Shown here in pieces: positions 1 through 8,246 of a stretch of DNA of 64,000 bases; position 1 is the first letter of the stretch; the number at the start of each line of letters is the position of its first letter. The DNA lies in the NCBI GenBank assembly GCA_015709655.1, contig CP054181.1, positions 547,262 to 611,261 of the forward strand, read 5' to 3'. The DNA comes from Ignavibacteria bacterium. GTDB taxonomy: Bacteria; Bacteroidota; Ignavibacteria; Kapaibacteriales; Kapaibacteriaceae. A program made the translations under genes and the position numbers. Under the pieces are notes generated by a model. That model was not told the DNA's origin, did no database searches, and worked only from the letters and a program-made list of their open reading frames with translations.

Positions 1-20
1 AAGCCGCAAACCGTTGGCAG
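1..20. repeat. 3' tail of an attC-like palindromic repeat
   Basis: The first bases end in AACCGTTGGCAG, which matches the right-hand core (AACCGTTA...) of the long palindromes seen further along. The left half lies outside the window, so this is judged by similarity of the core only. Confidence 0.5.
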
Positions 21-43
21 CAACTCAAACTGACATCCTACCA

Positions 44-679
44 ATGACAAAACTTACAAAATTCTTTAGCCTTATATTTCTTCTTGTCGCGATTACATCT
101 TGCGGTCAGACGCAGAAACCTTTTGACAATGGAAGTTATATTGTTGACAATTCTATCAAACAAAAAGTGGACAAAAAAGTAAAATCATACAACGGCGTAA
201 CAATGTCATCAATGGACGTTAAGTTATATGAAAACGACAGCGTAACTGCCGACACTTATTCAAAGGGAAAAAGCATTGATGAATGTATGACGTTTACAAC
301 TCTTGACGGAGACACAATAAACATAACAGGGTTTGCAGGAATGTTTGCAGGTTTCGGTTATCAAATTGCGTTATTCAAAGACACTTGCATTGTTAGACAT
401 TATGCAAAATCAGACGCAGAAATTTACAAACTTCACAAAACCGATAGTTTAGAATTTGGCGTTTCTGTTCCTTGCAAAACATACAAGTTGACACTTTCTA
501 AAAAACCAACTTTTAAAAAAGGAGAAGTTCTGGAGGGTATTATTGAGTTGACAAGCGAAGATTATTATGAAGTTGCCAATCGTGGCGAAACAAAATGTAA
601 AATACAATTGACAGGTTACTTTAAAACCGACCCGTTAGAAAGTACAGAAGATAAATACCTTAAAACGAAAGACAAATGA
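44..679 (+). CDS. putative lipoprotein, unknown function
   Basis: An 211-residue protein if translation starts at ATG 44 (residue 11 of the longest frame), which places a hydrophobic segment and a lipobox (VAITSC, Cys20) at the N-terminus. This predicts export and lipid anchoring. The mature part is Lys/Asp/Thr-rich with no domain I recognise. It stands alone between two attC-like repeats, so it looks like a single-gene cassette. The AT-rich composition and frequent GACA words match the other island genes. Function unknown. Confidence 0.75.
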   Translation: MTKLTKFFSLIFLLVAITSCGQTQKPFDNGSYIVDNSIKQKVDKKVKSYNGVTMSSMDVKLYENDSVTADTYSKGKSIDECMTFTTLDGDTINITGFAGMFAGFGYQIALFKDTCIVRHYAKSDAEIYKLHKTDSLEFGVSVPCKTYKLTLSKKPTFKKGEVLEGIIELTSEDYYEVANRGETKCKIQLTGYFKTDPLESTEDKYLKTKDK

Positions 680-682
680 GTA

Positions 683-884
683 TGCTGCCAACATTAGGTT
701 TGGCAATAGGCTGGCTGAAGGAATAACAATCGGCTGTAGTTAGCTATCAGCTTCGGTTCCAGCAGACGAACAAATATCGGCTTTTTATATTTATCTTCGG
801 CTATAGTTTTTCAATCGGCTAACGTTCGGGCGGATGTTCATTGAATACCAGCCCATCGCCAAGCCTTCAACGGTTACCAGCCAT
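683..884. repeat. attC-like long imperfect palindrome A1
   Basis: The left arm at 697-714 (GGTTTGGCAATAGGCTGG) pairs with the right arm at 848-865 (CCAGCCCATCGCCAAGCC) with three mismatches. The outer boxes are GCCAAC (left) and GGTTACC (right), resembling integron R''/R' core sites. At about 200 bp it is the longest copy in the window. Confidence 0.6.
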
Positions 885-1109
885 TTTAGACGACCGCACA
901 ATCCGACACTTGAAAAAGTAATCGTAGGACTGTCCTTGACGAACTTTCATCGAACTTTGTGCTAAACTTTGGCAACAGTTCTTCTAATCAACTTTTACTC
1001 TGGACAGTCCAACGCTGACTTTTAGAAAAAAATTATCTGACAGACAAACCGCCTAACACGACAAGTAACGATTTGGGCAGACAGACAACAAAATATTTAT
1101 CTTTGCAAT
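885..1109. promoter_or_regulatory. Intergenic stretch with Bacteroidota-type promoter
   Basis: There is no convincing gene in this interval. A Bacteroidota -7 element TATCTTTG lies at 1098-1105, only 4 nt before the ATG of the AraC gene at 1110. Either that mRNA is nearly leaderless or translation starts further in. The sequence after A1 (CGACCGCACA) recurs after other palindromes in the island. Confidence 0.45.
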
Positions 1110-1988
1110 ATGATTTTTCTCAAAGACTTTGAAGCCTTTAACAACTATGTTGGACTTCCTAAACCGTTGGACAACAATATTGACATCGGCTACTATGACG
1201 GACAAAATACGCTTTTACAGTCCGAACCTGTAATGATTGACTTTTACCGAATTTCCATAAAAAGCAATTACATTGATTTAAACAATCCCGACAATCCCAA
1301 ACCCGTAATTGGTGTATTTTTTACAAGTCCTGACAAACCACTTTCGTGGAAAATCGAACAGAATTTTAATGGAATGTATGTGCAGATTTCTAAAAAACTC
1401 ATTGACGAAAATCGTTTTCTTTTCCAAAACTATCTTGGTTATGGCGAACACGAAGCATTGCAACTAACAGACAATGAAGAAAAAGAAATAAGAACAGTTT
1501 TTGATTTACTGTTTAAGCATTATCATACCAAACAAAACAGTTACAATGTTTTGCTTTCTTACGTTCACGTTTTAGTTTCGTTGGTAGAAACTTTTTATCA
1601 CAGGCAGTTTTCAACTGACATCAAAAAATATAACCGTATCGTTTCTGAATTTCAACAACTCTTAAACGATTATTACAACACAGAAGCAACGCAGTTGCCA
1701 ACTGTTCAGTTTTTTGCAGACCAACTTCGTTTATCATCTAATTATTTAGGCGACATCATAAAGTACTTCACAAACAAATCGGCTATTGAAACCATACACG
1801 ATTTTGTGATTAACCGAGCAAAAAAGTTACTCACAGAAAGTAATTTGAACAATGCTGAAATTGCCTACGAATTAGGATTTGAATATCCGAACTACTTTGC
1901 CAAACTGTTCAAGAAACATACACAACTTACGCCAAAAGAATATCGCAACAAATTTCAATCAAAGCAAATTGGCGTAGCCAATAATTAA
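1110..1988 (+). CDS. AraC-family transcriptional regulator
   Basis: This 292-residue protein has the AraC layout: an N-terminal sensing half (about residues 1-180) without a recognisable catalytic motif, and a C-terminal double helix-turn-helix (about 190-285). The HTH part includes IHDFVINRAKKLLTES and the classic AYELGFEYPNYFAKLFKKH followed by LTPKEYR. It probably regulates the tautomerase, alcohol dehydrogenase and cupin genes that follow on the same strand in the same cassette-like interval. A hairpin terminator separates it from them, so they are probably a separate transcript. The effector is unknown. Confidence 0.88.
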   Translation: MIFLKDFEAFNNYVGLPKPLDNNIDIGYYDGQNTLLQSEPVMIDFYRISIKSNYIDLNNPDNPKPVIGVFFTSPDKPLSWKIEQNFNGMYVQISKKLIDENRFLFQNYLGYGEHEALQLTDNEEKEIRTVFDLLFKHYHTKQNSYNVLLSYVHVLVSLVETFYHRQFSTDIKKYNRIVSEFQQLLNDYYNTEATQLPTVQFFADQLRLSSNYLGDIIKYFTNKSAIETIHDFVINRAKKLLTESNLNNAEIAYELGFEYPNYFAKLFKKHTQLTPKEYRNKFQSKQIGVANN

Positions 1989-2045
1989 AAATGTGTGTGT
2001 CTGTTTTAATCAGTAAAATGTTTCCTTTTTTGTGGTAATATGTAT

Positions 2046-2075
2046 AGCCCAAGCCTGACGGCTTGGGCTAATTTT
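2046..2075 (+). terminator. Rho-independent-like terminator after araC-type gene
   Basis: A perfect 10-bp stem AGCCCAAGCC / GGCTTGGGCT (2046-2055 with 2060-2069) with a TGAC loop is followed by AATTTTG. It lies 57 bp after the AraC stop. Confidence 0.7.
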
Positions 2076-2097
2076 GTCGCACAAAAAAAGGAAGAAT

Positions 2098-2334
2098 ATG
2101 CCACACATTATTGTAAAACTTTGGGCAGGAAAAACAGAAGCACAAAAAAAGAAATTGACTGAAGAATTGACCAAAACGGCAATGTCTGTAATTGGTTACA
2201 GTGCAGGTTCTTTTTCTGTTGCCATTGAAGATTTTGAGCCGAAAGATTGGAAAGAAAAGGTATTTATACCTGACATTCTTAATCAACAAGACAAACTATA
2301 CAAGAAGCCGGAATATAGTATTAACGATTTATAA
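2098..2334 (+). CDS. Tautomerase-family protein (4-oxalocrotonate tautomerase-like)
   Basis: 78 residues when started at ATG 2098, which leaves proline as the residue after Met (MPHIIVKLWAGK). In this family the N-terminal Pro is the catalytic base. The KLTEELT and SVAIEDF segments fit the small beta-alpha-beta subunit that works as an oligomer. The longer upstream start would bury the Pro, so it is rejected. It is followed 12 bp later by an alcohol dehydrogenase, suggesting a small redox or detoxification operon. Substrate unknown. Confidence 0.85.
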   Translation: MPHIIVKLWAGKTEAQKKKLTEELTKTAMSVIGYSAGSFSVAIEDFEPKDWKEKVFIPDILNQQDKLYKKPEYSINDL

Positions 2335-2346
2335 AAAACAATTACA

Positions 2347-3399
2347 ATGAACACAAAACAGGTAAAAGCTTATGGCACGGAAACTGCCGAAGCACCATTG
2401 AAAAATTTGAACATTCAACGCAGAAGCGTTGCACCACACGATATAGAAATTGAAATTTTGTATTGTGGCATTTGCCATTCGGATTTACACGCCACAAAAA
2501 ACGAATGGGGCGGAACAACCTACCCGATTGTTCCGGGACACGAAATTGTTGGAAAAGTTACCAAAGTTGGCGACTACGTTACAAAATTCAAAGTTGGCGA
2601 TTTAGCAGGTATAGGTTGCATTGTGGATAGTTGCCACGAATGTGATTATTGTAAAGAAGGCGAAGAACAATTTTGCGAACAAGGAAGCACTATTGTATTC
2701 AACTCACAAGACAAACGTTTTGGCGGTATCACTTATGGCGGTTTTTCGGAAAGCATTGTAGTTGATGAAAATTATGTAGTGCATATTCCCGAAACATTAG
2801 ACTTAGCAAGTGCCGCACCAATTCTTTGTGCAGGCATTACGGTTTATTCGCCATTCAAACATTGGAATATAAAAGCAGGTAAAAAAGTTGGCATTATTGG
2901 CATTGGCGGTTTAGGACATATTGCTATCAAAATTGCAAAAGCAATGGGTGCTTATGTTACAGTATTTACAACATCAAATTCCAAAGCCGAAGATGCAAAA
3001 CGTTTAGGTGCAGACGAAGTTGTTTTATCTACTGACAACGAACAACTAAAAGCACAATCTAAATTTGATATGATTTTAGATACAGTTTCGGCAAAACACG
3101 ATGTAAACGCATATCTCAACATTCTAAAAGTGGACGGTGCATTGGTTTTAGTTGGTTTGCCTGTTGAACAACTTCCTGTTGGTGCTTTTAATTTAGTTCA
3201 CGGCAGAAAAAGTTTTTCAGGTTCAAACATTGGCGGTATTCGTGAAACACAAGAAGTATTAGACTTTTGTGCAGAACACAACATTACTCCCGACATTGAG
3301 TTAATCAACACAAACCAAATTAACGAAGCATTTGAACGTTTGGAAAAAAGCGATGTAAAATATCGTTTTGTTGTAGATATGGCTTCGCTCAAAAATTAA
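2347..3399 (+). CDS. Zinc-dependent NAD(P) alcohol dehydrogenase (MDR family)
   Basis: 350 residues, the full length for the medium-chain dehydrogenase family. Visible motifs are the catalytic zinc site CGICHSDLH and PGHEIVG, the structural zinc cysteines CHECDYCKEGEEQFC, and the Rossmann motif GIGGLGH. The YahK/Adh-like pattern suggests NADP-linked reduction of aldehydes in the cytoplasm. It is cotranscribed with the tautomerase before it and the cupin after it (5-bp gap). Together they suggest handling of reactive carbonyl compounds, which is an inference. Confidence 0.92.
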   Translation: MNTKQVKAYGTETAEAPLKNLNIQRRSVAPHDIEIEILYCGICHSDLHATKNEWGGTTYPIVPGHEIVGKVTKVGDYVTKFKVGDLAGIGCIVDSCHECDYCKEGEEQFCEQGSTIVFNSQDKRFGGITYGGFSESIVVDENYVVHIPETLDLASAAPILCAGITVYSPFKHWNIKAGKKVGIIGIGGLGHIAIKIAKAMGAYVTVFTTSNSKAEDAKRLGADEVVLSTDNEQLKAQSKFDMILDTVSAKHDVNAYLNILKVDGALVLVGLPVEQLPVGAFNLVHGRKSFSGSNIGGIRETQEVLDFCAEHNITPDIELINTNQINEAFERLEKSDVKYRFVVDMASLKN

Positions 3400-3404
3400 C
3401 TGAA

Positions 3405-3875
3405 ATGAAACGAATACTAACTTTACTTATCACAGCCACAGTCGTTGCAAGTTGTAACACAAAAACAGAAACAAAAATGAACACAACAGAAATATTTCCG
3501 AAAGGACAGCAATTACCAAACGATTGGTTTGTAGGAAACGCTTTTATCACACCATTAGTTGCCAAAGACAAAAACAATGAATTTTCCGCAGGTAGCGTAA
3601 CCTTTGAAGCAGGTGCAAGAACAAATTGGCATACGCACCCAAAAGGACAAGTGTTGATTGTAATTGACGGCAACGGTTTTTATCAAGAAAAAGGAAAACC
3701 CGCACAACCAATTAAAAAAGGCGATGTAGTAAACATTCCCGAAAATGTAGAACATTGGCACGGTGCAACGGCAACAACTCAAATGACACACATTGCCATT
3801 ACCAACTACAAAGACGACATTCAAGTAACTTGGTTGCAACCTGTAACAGACGAAGAATACAAAAGTGTAAACTGA
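3405..3875 (+). CDS. Cupin-domain lipoprotein/secreted protein
   Basis: 156 residues. The N-terminus has a signal peptide ending at a lipobox-like VVASC (Cys16). The rest is a single cupin barrel with the metal-ligand motifs HTHPKGQ (about residue 70) and ENVEHWHG (about 115), typical of quinone- or aldehyde-handling cupins near carboxymuconolactone decarboxylase-like proteins. It is last in the araC-tautomerase-adh-cupin group and ends directly before an attC-like repeat, as expected of the last gene of a cassette. Confidence 0.85.
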   Translation: MKRILTLLITATVVASCNTKTETKMNTTEIFPKGQQLPNDWFVGNAFITPLVAKDKNNEFSAGSVTFEAGARTNWHTHPKGQVLIVIDGNGFYQEKGKPAQPIKKGDVVNIPENVEHWHGATATTQMTHIAITNYKDDIQVTWLQPVTDEEYKSVN

Positions 3876-3887
3876 CCGACAAAAAAA

Positions 3888-4028
3888 ACGGCTGGTAACA
3901 AGGGTTTGGCGTAATGGCGGGTGAAGTGCTTCGTATGAACATTTTTGCTAAATTTGAACTGTGGTGCTTCGTATCAACGGCAGTGCTAAAATGCCGCCAC
4001 TACGCCAAGCCCCGAACCGTTATAGCCC
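3888..4028. repeat. attC-like palindrome A2
   Basis: The left arm GGGTTTGGCGTAATGGCGG (3902-3920) pairs with the right arm CCGCCACTACGCCAAGCCC (3994-4012) with two mismatches. The outer boxes are GGTAACA (left) and CCGTTATAGCCC (right). The loop carries the conserved words GTGCTTCGTATGAAC and AAATTTGAAC. The IS3-bearing block begins at its right core. Confidence 0.7.
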
Positions 4029-4076
4029 ATTTAAAAGACGCTAATGTGATCCCGGCCTAATTCGAGGTACGAAAGT

Positions 4077-4982
4077 TTAAGTACAACATACTGATCGATT
4101 GCGTTGATACCAATCGGCTTCGAATTGCACGGGCGAGAGTCCACCGATTGACGTGTGTCTGCGGCGTTGGTTGTAGAACAGATGTGTCCATCGATAGATG
4201 GCACCTGCGGCATGTTCGACGTTACGAAATGGAAAGTGATGCATCAACTCGGTCTTCATCGTGGCCCAAAACGATTCCATCGGAGCATTGTCATAGCAGT
4301 CGCCTGATGAGCCCATGCTACTAACGAGGCCGTACTTCTTGAGCTCATCTTTGAATGCATATGAGTTGTACTGCCCTCCTTGGTCGAGTGGTGGAAGATG
4401 ATGGGCACCTCTAATGTCCTGTGCTTCAGCCGACGCGCGATCACGGCTTGATGGAATGCTTTGAACAACGCTCCAACATGCAAATCATGCGAAACGTGGA
4501 TACCAAGAATGCGGTGCGATGCTTGATCCTTGATCGCCACGGCGTAGATCTTTGGACCGATCGCCGGAAGCTCAGAATAGTCGCTCAGCCACAGTTCGTC
4601 CAGTTCAGTCCTGTGGAACGCGCGCTGCACGAGATCCGATGAGGGTGATACGTCTCCGATGAATTCGTCGTTGCCATGCATTTCCATGTGTTCTTGCATT
4701 GAACAGGCATACCGTTTTGCTTCATGAGCCGACGAACCCGAGTCTTTCCGACACGTCTCCCGCCTTTCCTGATATCATGAGCGATCCACTCAGCACCATA
4801 GCTCCTCTCCGTTGCCTGATAGATCTCATTGATCTGAGCAAGCAGTTCGCGATCTTCTTGCTTGCACTTCCCTCAACACCCTTGCGCCACTGATAGTAGC
4901 CATCACGGGAAGCTTGCAAGACTCGACACATCACGTCTAACGGCCATTTCGAGCGATGACGCTCAATGAAGTCGTAACTCAT
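4077..4982 (-). pseudogene. IS3 OrfB transposase, frameshifted (copy 1)
   Basis: The N-terminal half (from 4982, starting SYDFIERHRSKWPLDVMCRVL) is typical IS3 OrfB. Conserved reading then moves through two other frames: ERSYGAEWIAHDIRKGG and then LVQRAFHRTELDELWLSDYSEL. These two shifts are shared with copy 2. Copy 1 has an additional private indel at about 4385-4405 that destroys the HSDQGGQY catalytic segment still present in copy 2. The C-terminal NAPMESFWATMKTEL (last catalytic Glu) survives in another frame. Confidence 0.8.
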
Positions 4983-5275
4983 CTCGGCCGTTGAGAGAAT
5001 ATACCGATGGCATTTTTTAGGATGTCGCGCTCCTGGGTCACCACCTTCAATTCACGACGCAGTCGGGCGTTTTCCTCGGCGCTCGCTTCCAAAGCATCTG
5101 GCTGTGATGATTTGCTCTTCTTATCTGCCTGTATCCAAGCATACAGCGTTTTAGCATCGATGCCAAGGTCACGGGCGATACTGGACTTCTGACGCTCGGG
5201 ATGGTCCCTTACTAGACCCAGCGCTTCAGCTCTAAACTGAGCCTCTATTGGCTGCCGTGTACGTTTACCTGCCAT
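4979..5275 (-). CDS. IS3 OrfA transposase helix-turn-helix subunit (copy 1)
   Basis: 98 residues, intact. It has the IS3 OrfA layout: a basic N-terminal HTH (RAEALGLVRDHPERQKSSIARDLGI, given here only as a motif span at residues 15-40) and a C-terminal leucine-zipper-like helix ending ERDILKNAIGIF. The stop overlaps the orfB start (ATGA), and the A-run just before it resembles the slippery site used for OrfAB fusion in this family. It probably binds IS ends. Since orfB is broken, it is likely vestigial. Confidence 0.85.
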   Translation of the reverse strand: MAGKRTRQPIEAQFRAEALGLVRDHPERQKSSIARDLGIDAKTLYAWIQADKKSKSSQPDALEASAEENARLRRELKVVTQERDILKNAIGIFSQRPR

Positions 5276-5430
5276 TGCGGTTCTCCTTTCTTGAATTGAA
5301 AAATTCAGTTTATCTTTCTGTACCTCAATTCAGGCCGGGTTCAAAAGGGCATCGTATTCCCGTAGCTGAATGTATGGAATAACCAACTTACCCGGAACCC
5401 GGGAGATGCCGACCTCGTTATACAACCAGC

Positions 5431-5619
5431 ACTAAGACGTATCCACAAGCAAGGCCCGGCATAGTGAGCGACACGGGAAGTCACTTTATCGCCATTCAAT
5501 TCAAAGGATACATCGCAGGCAGCAGTTTAGAACACCGTCGCTCTTCCGTGTGTTATCCGCAGTTTAATGGTATAGTGGAGCGTCGCTTCCGTCCGACTAA
5601 GGAAGGACTGCATCTTTGA
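5431..5619 (+). pseudogene. Remnant of a second IS3-like integrase (DDE core)
   Basis: A plus-strand reading frame contains ARPGIVSDTGSHFIAIQFK and later YPQFNGIVERRFRPTKEG. These match the rve catalytic core pattern ARPxIISDNGxQF...YPQxNGxxERxHxxxK of IS3-type transposases. It has no start, and the N-terminal half is missing. It is a fossil of a different insertion sequence lying beside the IS3 element, and it is duplicated at 12201-12389. Confidence 0.65.
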
Positions 5620-5722
5620 TGATTTGTAACAAACAACCTACACCAAGCCACTAATATTATATATATTTATGCAGTATTATTGCATGTATAAGCGAGTTAT
5701 AAGCCATTTTAAAACGACAACA

Positions 5723-6430
5723 ATGAGAAACATTCTAACATTTGTAATTACATTTTTTACATTGACTGCATTTGGACAACAAATGACTTTGGAACAATGG
5801 AACGAAGAAGCAAAAACTAACATTCGACTTTTACCAAAGTATGGACACGCAGTAAAAACCGAAGCTCAAAATAAATCAGACCAAGAGTTTATTGAAACTG
5901 CACTCAAGCAAGATTCTACCAATAGAAAAGCGTCTGACCACTTGATAAGTTTAGGCTTTAAATATCTATATCGAGATATAAAAACTGCAATGTATCGCTT
6001 TAATCAAGCGTACTTACTTGACTCGACAAATACGGACATTTATTGGGGATTTGGTGCTGTTTATATGACTTTAGGAGACTACTCAAAAGCTGAAAAACAG
6101 TATTTAGAAGGACTTGCAATTAATCCGGACAACACTCACCTTTTGACAGATTACGGGACTTATTTTATGGCTCAATATTATGGACTGCAACCAATAGACA
6201 AAAAAGGTGCCTTGACAAATTTAGAAAAGGCAATTGACTATTTGACCAAATCATATAACCTTGACCCGAAAGACCAAAACACGACTTTTAAACTTTCAAT
6301 TTGTTATTGGAACAAAGGAGACTGTGACAACGCTTGGAAATATTATGACATTTGTAAAGAACTCGGTGGACAACCAATTACCGAAGACTACACTAAAGAC
6401 CTGATGAAAAAATGCAAGCGGAAGAAATAA
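5723..6430 (+). CDS. Secreted tetratricopeptide-repeat protein
   Basis: 235 residues from ATG 5723, chosen because it exposes a signal peptide (MRNILTFVITFFTLTAFG, cleavage before QQ). The mature part holds TPR-like helical pairs, for example DIYWGFGAVYMTLGDYSKA at about residues 110-130 and NTTFKLSICYWNKGDCDNA near 190. It is likely periplasmic or surface-exposed and mediates protein contacts. It is a single gene between the IS block and attC-like repeat A3. No specific function can be assigned. Confidence 0.8.
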   Translation: MRNILTFVITFFTLTAFGQQMTLEQWNEEAKTNIRLLPKYGHAVKTEAQNKSDQEFIETALKQDSTNRKASDHLISLGFKYLYRDIKTAMYRFNQAYLLDSTNTDIYWGFGAVYMTLGDYSKAEKQYLEGLAINPDNTHLLTDYGTYFMAQYYGLQPIDKKGALTNLEKAIDYLTKSYNLDPKDQNTTFKLSICYWNKGDCDNAWKYYDICKELGGQPITEDYTKDLMKKCKRKK

Positions 6431-6433
6431 AAA

Positions 6434-6575
6434 CGGCTTATAACAGCACCTACCCAAAAGGCGGGGTTTCGTGCTTCACAGACACATTTGTGGTAGCCGA
6501 AAGTTCAGTTCACCGAATGAAGTTTAGTGCTAAAAATCCCGCCCTTCGGGTAGCTGCAAACCGTTACCTGCAAGC
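6434..6575. repeat. attC-like palindrome A3
   Basis: The left arm GCACCTACCCAAAAGGCGGGG (6446-6466) pairs with the right arm TCCCGCCCTTCGGGTAGCTGC (6537-6557). The core boxes are TATAACA on the left and CCGTTACCTG on the right. The loop shares GTGCTTC and GTTCAGTTC words with the other copies. Confidence 0.65.
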
Positions 6576-6779
6576 CTAAAAGACCACATAACAAGAATGA
6601 ACGACAGAATAAAACATAAACAAGTGACTGGAAAAACGAACTATCAGACAGCCGACCCAAAAGCCAACGCTTCTGTATTTTTATTTTTTTCCACCGTACA
6701 TTTTTTAAAAACAATTTTAGCCAGCCACACAAATGGCACATTTTACCGAACGCTCTTATAAAATCACAACTTTGAGATA
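6576..6779. other. Intergenic, no gene seen
   Basis: About 200 bp between A3 and the next AraC gene. It contains a partial match to the second palindrome family (AAATGGCACATTTTACC near 6731) and the AAACTTTGAG-like -7 region just before the ATG at 6780. No open frame is convincing. Confidence 0.4.
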
Positions 6780-7610
6780 ATGGATGAACTTTTCAAAATA
6801 TTTAAAGTAGACAAGACAGAAGCAACCAAAATAAGTGCTTCACCTGACGAACCACATCAACACAATTTTGAAGAGTTGATTATTGGTATTGAAGGAGAAT
6901 TGGAACATTTTATTGATTTTAACACCAATATCCTTGATGCCCCACTGGTAAGCTTTGTTACAAAATGTAAGGTTCACCGTGTAATCCCGAAATTGAAAAA
7001 CGGAAAGTGCGATATGTGGGTGATTCGGTTTAAAAGCGAGTTTATTCCTGAAATCACTTTCCAGCTTTACGCTTCCTTTCACAACCACGCAACGCTAAAA
7101 CTGCCAAGTGGAGATTGTTTCAAGCGGTTGGTTTCGATTTGCGAAATTATTGACCAAGAAATGCAACAGGAAAATCCTGACCTGAGTGTGGTGCGGCATC
7201 TGCTCAGTGCTTTATTCATTATGATTGAATCGGAAAAGAATAAAATAACACCCCAATCCAACGGATTGGCAACAACACAAAACACAACCCTGCACAACTT
7301 TTTAAAAATCCTTGAAGAAAATTACCACAGACCGGAAGGAGTTGACTTTTATGCCGAGAAATTATTTATGTCGGCAAGAAATCTAAATCTGATTTGCAAA
7401 AATATTCTTAACCAAACGGTTAGTGAACTCATTGAAATCCGAAAATTGATTGAGGCCAAAAATCAGTTGACCCACAGCGACAAGCACATTTCTGAAATCG
7501 GATTTGATTTGGGGTTTAACGACAAAGCGTACTTCACCAACGTGTTTAAAAAAAGAAGCGGACAAACTCCTTCGGAATTTCGGGAAGAGATGAAAAAGCT
7601 CTTTTCCTGA
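6780..7610 (+). CDS. AraC-family transcriptional regulator
   Basis: 276 residues. The N-terminal part (about 20-95) has a cupin-like sensor pattern with an HQHNFEELIIGIEG start, as in AraC proteins that bind small molecules. The C-terminal part has the double HTH ending FDLGFNDKAYFTNVFKKR and SGQTPSEFR. It heads a gene set (YceI, SDR, small protein, pirin remnant, dioxygenase), so it probably controls that set. It is a different lineage from the AraC protein at 1110. Confidence 0.88.
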   Translation: MDELFKIFKVDKTEATKISASPDEPHQHNFEELIIGIEGELEHFIDFNTNILDAPLVSFVTKCKVHRVIPKLKNGKCDMWVIRFKSEFIPEITFQLYASFHNHATLKLPSGDCFKRLVSICEIIDQEMQQENPDLSVVRHLLSALFIMIESEKNKITPQSNGLATTQNTTLHNFLKILEENYHRPEGVDFYAEKLFMSARNLNLICKNILNQTVSELIEIRKLIEAKNQLTHSDKHISEIGFDLGFNDKAYFTNVFKKRSGQTPSEFREEMKKLFS

Positions 7611-7705
7611 TTTTACAACTCTTCTTCCAAATACTGTTACCCTTTGCCCTTTAAATAGTTGCACCTTTGCAGTATCAAATTATTAATCATTTAAAAACAG
7701 ATAAA

Positions 7706-8234
7706 ATGGAAACAAAAACAAAATGGGTTTTAGACCCAACGCACAGTGAGCTTACTTTTAAGGTAAAACATATGATGATTACCAATGTAAAAGGCGAGCT
7801 CAAGAACTATTCGGTAGAAGTAGATGGAGAAGACATTTTTAAATCAAACGTTCTTGTAACTATTGATGCAGCATCCATCAATACGAACAATACCGACAGA
7901 ACATCACTTAAAGTCATCCGACTTTTTTGATGTGGAAAACCACAAAGAACTTTCTTTTAAAAGTGCTTCATTCAAACAAAAAGATGATGATGAGTATGAG
8001 TTGAAAGGCTTGCTTACCATCAAGGGCATCAGCAAAGAAATATCGTTAGAGGTAGAATTTGGCGGAATCAATAAAGACCCTTGGGGCAATGAGAAAGCAG
8101 GACTTTCCATCAGCGGAAAAATCAACCGCAAGGATTGGGGTCTAAACTGGAACGCAGCATTGGAAACAGGTGGTATTTTGGTTAGTGAAGACGTAAAAAT
8201 CTACGGTGAAATTCAATTTGTAAAACAATCTTAA
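7706..8234 (+). pseudogene. YceI-family protein, frameshifted
   Basis: The N-terminal part from ATG 7706 (KWVLDPTHSELTFKVKHMM) is typical of YceI lipid-binding barrels. After TDR at about 7900 the frame is lost. The rest of the family pattern continues in another frame (HLKSSDFFDVENHKELSFKS to the end, QFVKQS). A single indel near 7899-7905 accounts for it. In intact form this would be an about 176-residue isoprenoid-binding protein. It could instead be a sequencing error. Confidence 0.82.
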
Positions 8235-8246
8235 AAATAAAAAACA

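Larger units (their letters stand above)
4047..5343 (-). mobile_element. IS3-family insertion sequence, copy 1 (degenerate)
   Basis: A 1297-bp element. Terminal inverted repeats are TGATCCCGGCCTAATTCGAG (4047 on) and, on the complementary strand from 5343, TGAACCCGGCCTGAATTGAG, with the TG...CA ends of the IS3 family. It contains orfA and orfB on the minus strand. No clear target duplication is visible (flanks ATG and AAA). orfB is broken, so the copy is predicted to be inactive. Confidence 0.85.
4011..5698. repeat. Duplicated 1.69-kb IS-bearing block, copy 1
   Basis: From CCCGAACCGTTATAGCC at 4011 to GCGAGTT at 5698 the sequence is almost identical to 10784-12468, with about eleven small differences by eye. 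It holds a complete IS3-family element plus about 355 bp with a second transposase remnant. Both copies begin within the right core of an attC-like site and end exactly at a GTT, where the flanks diverge. Confidence 0.85.

Noticed and set aside
3888..4028. Palindromes A1-A7 as ordinary transcription terminators
   Set aside because: They are 135-200 bp with conserved loops and outer boxes and lack T runs; true terminators in the same island are short (9035, 26931).
4722..4982. Programmed frameshifting in orfB of the IS3 element
   Set aside because: IS3 elements slip between orfA and orfB, not inside orfB; here two extra breaks fall inside the catalytic gene, which fits decay.
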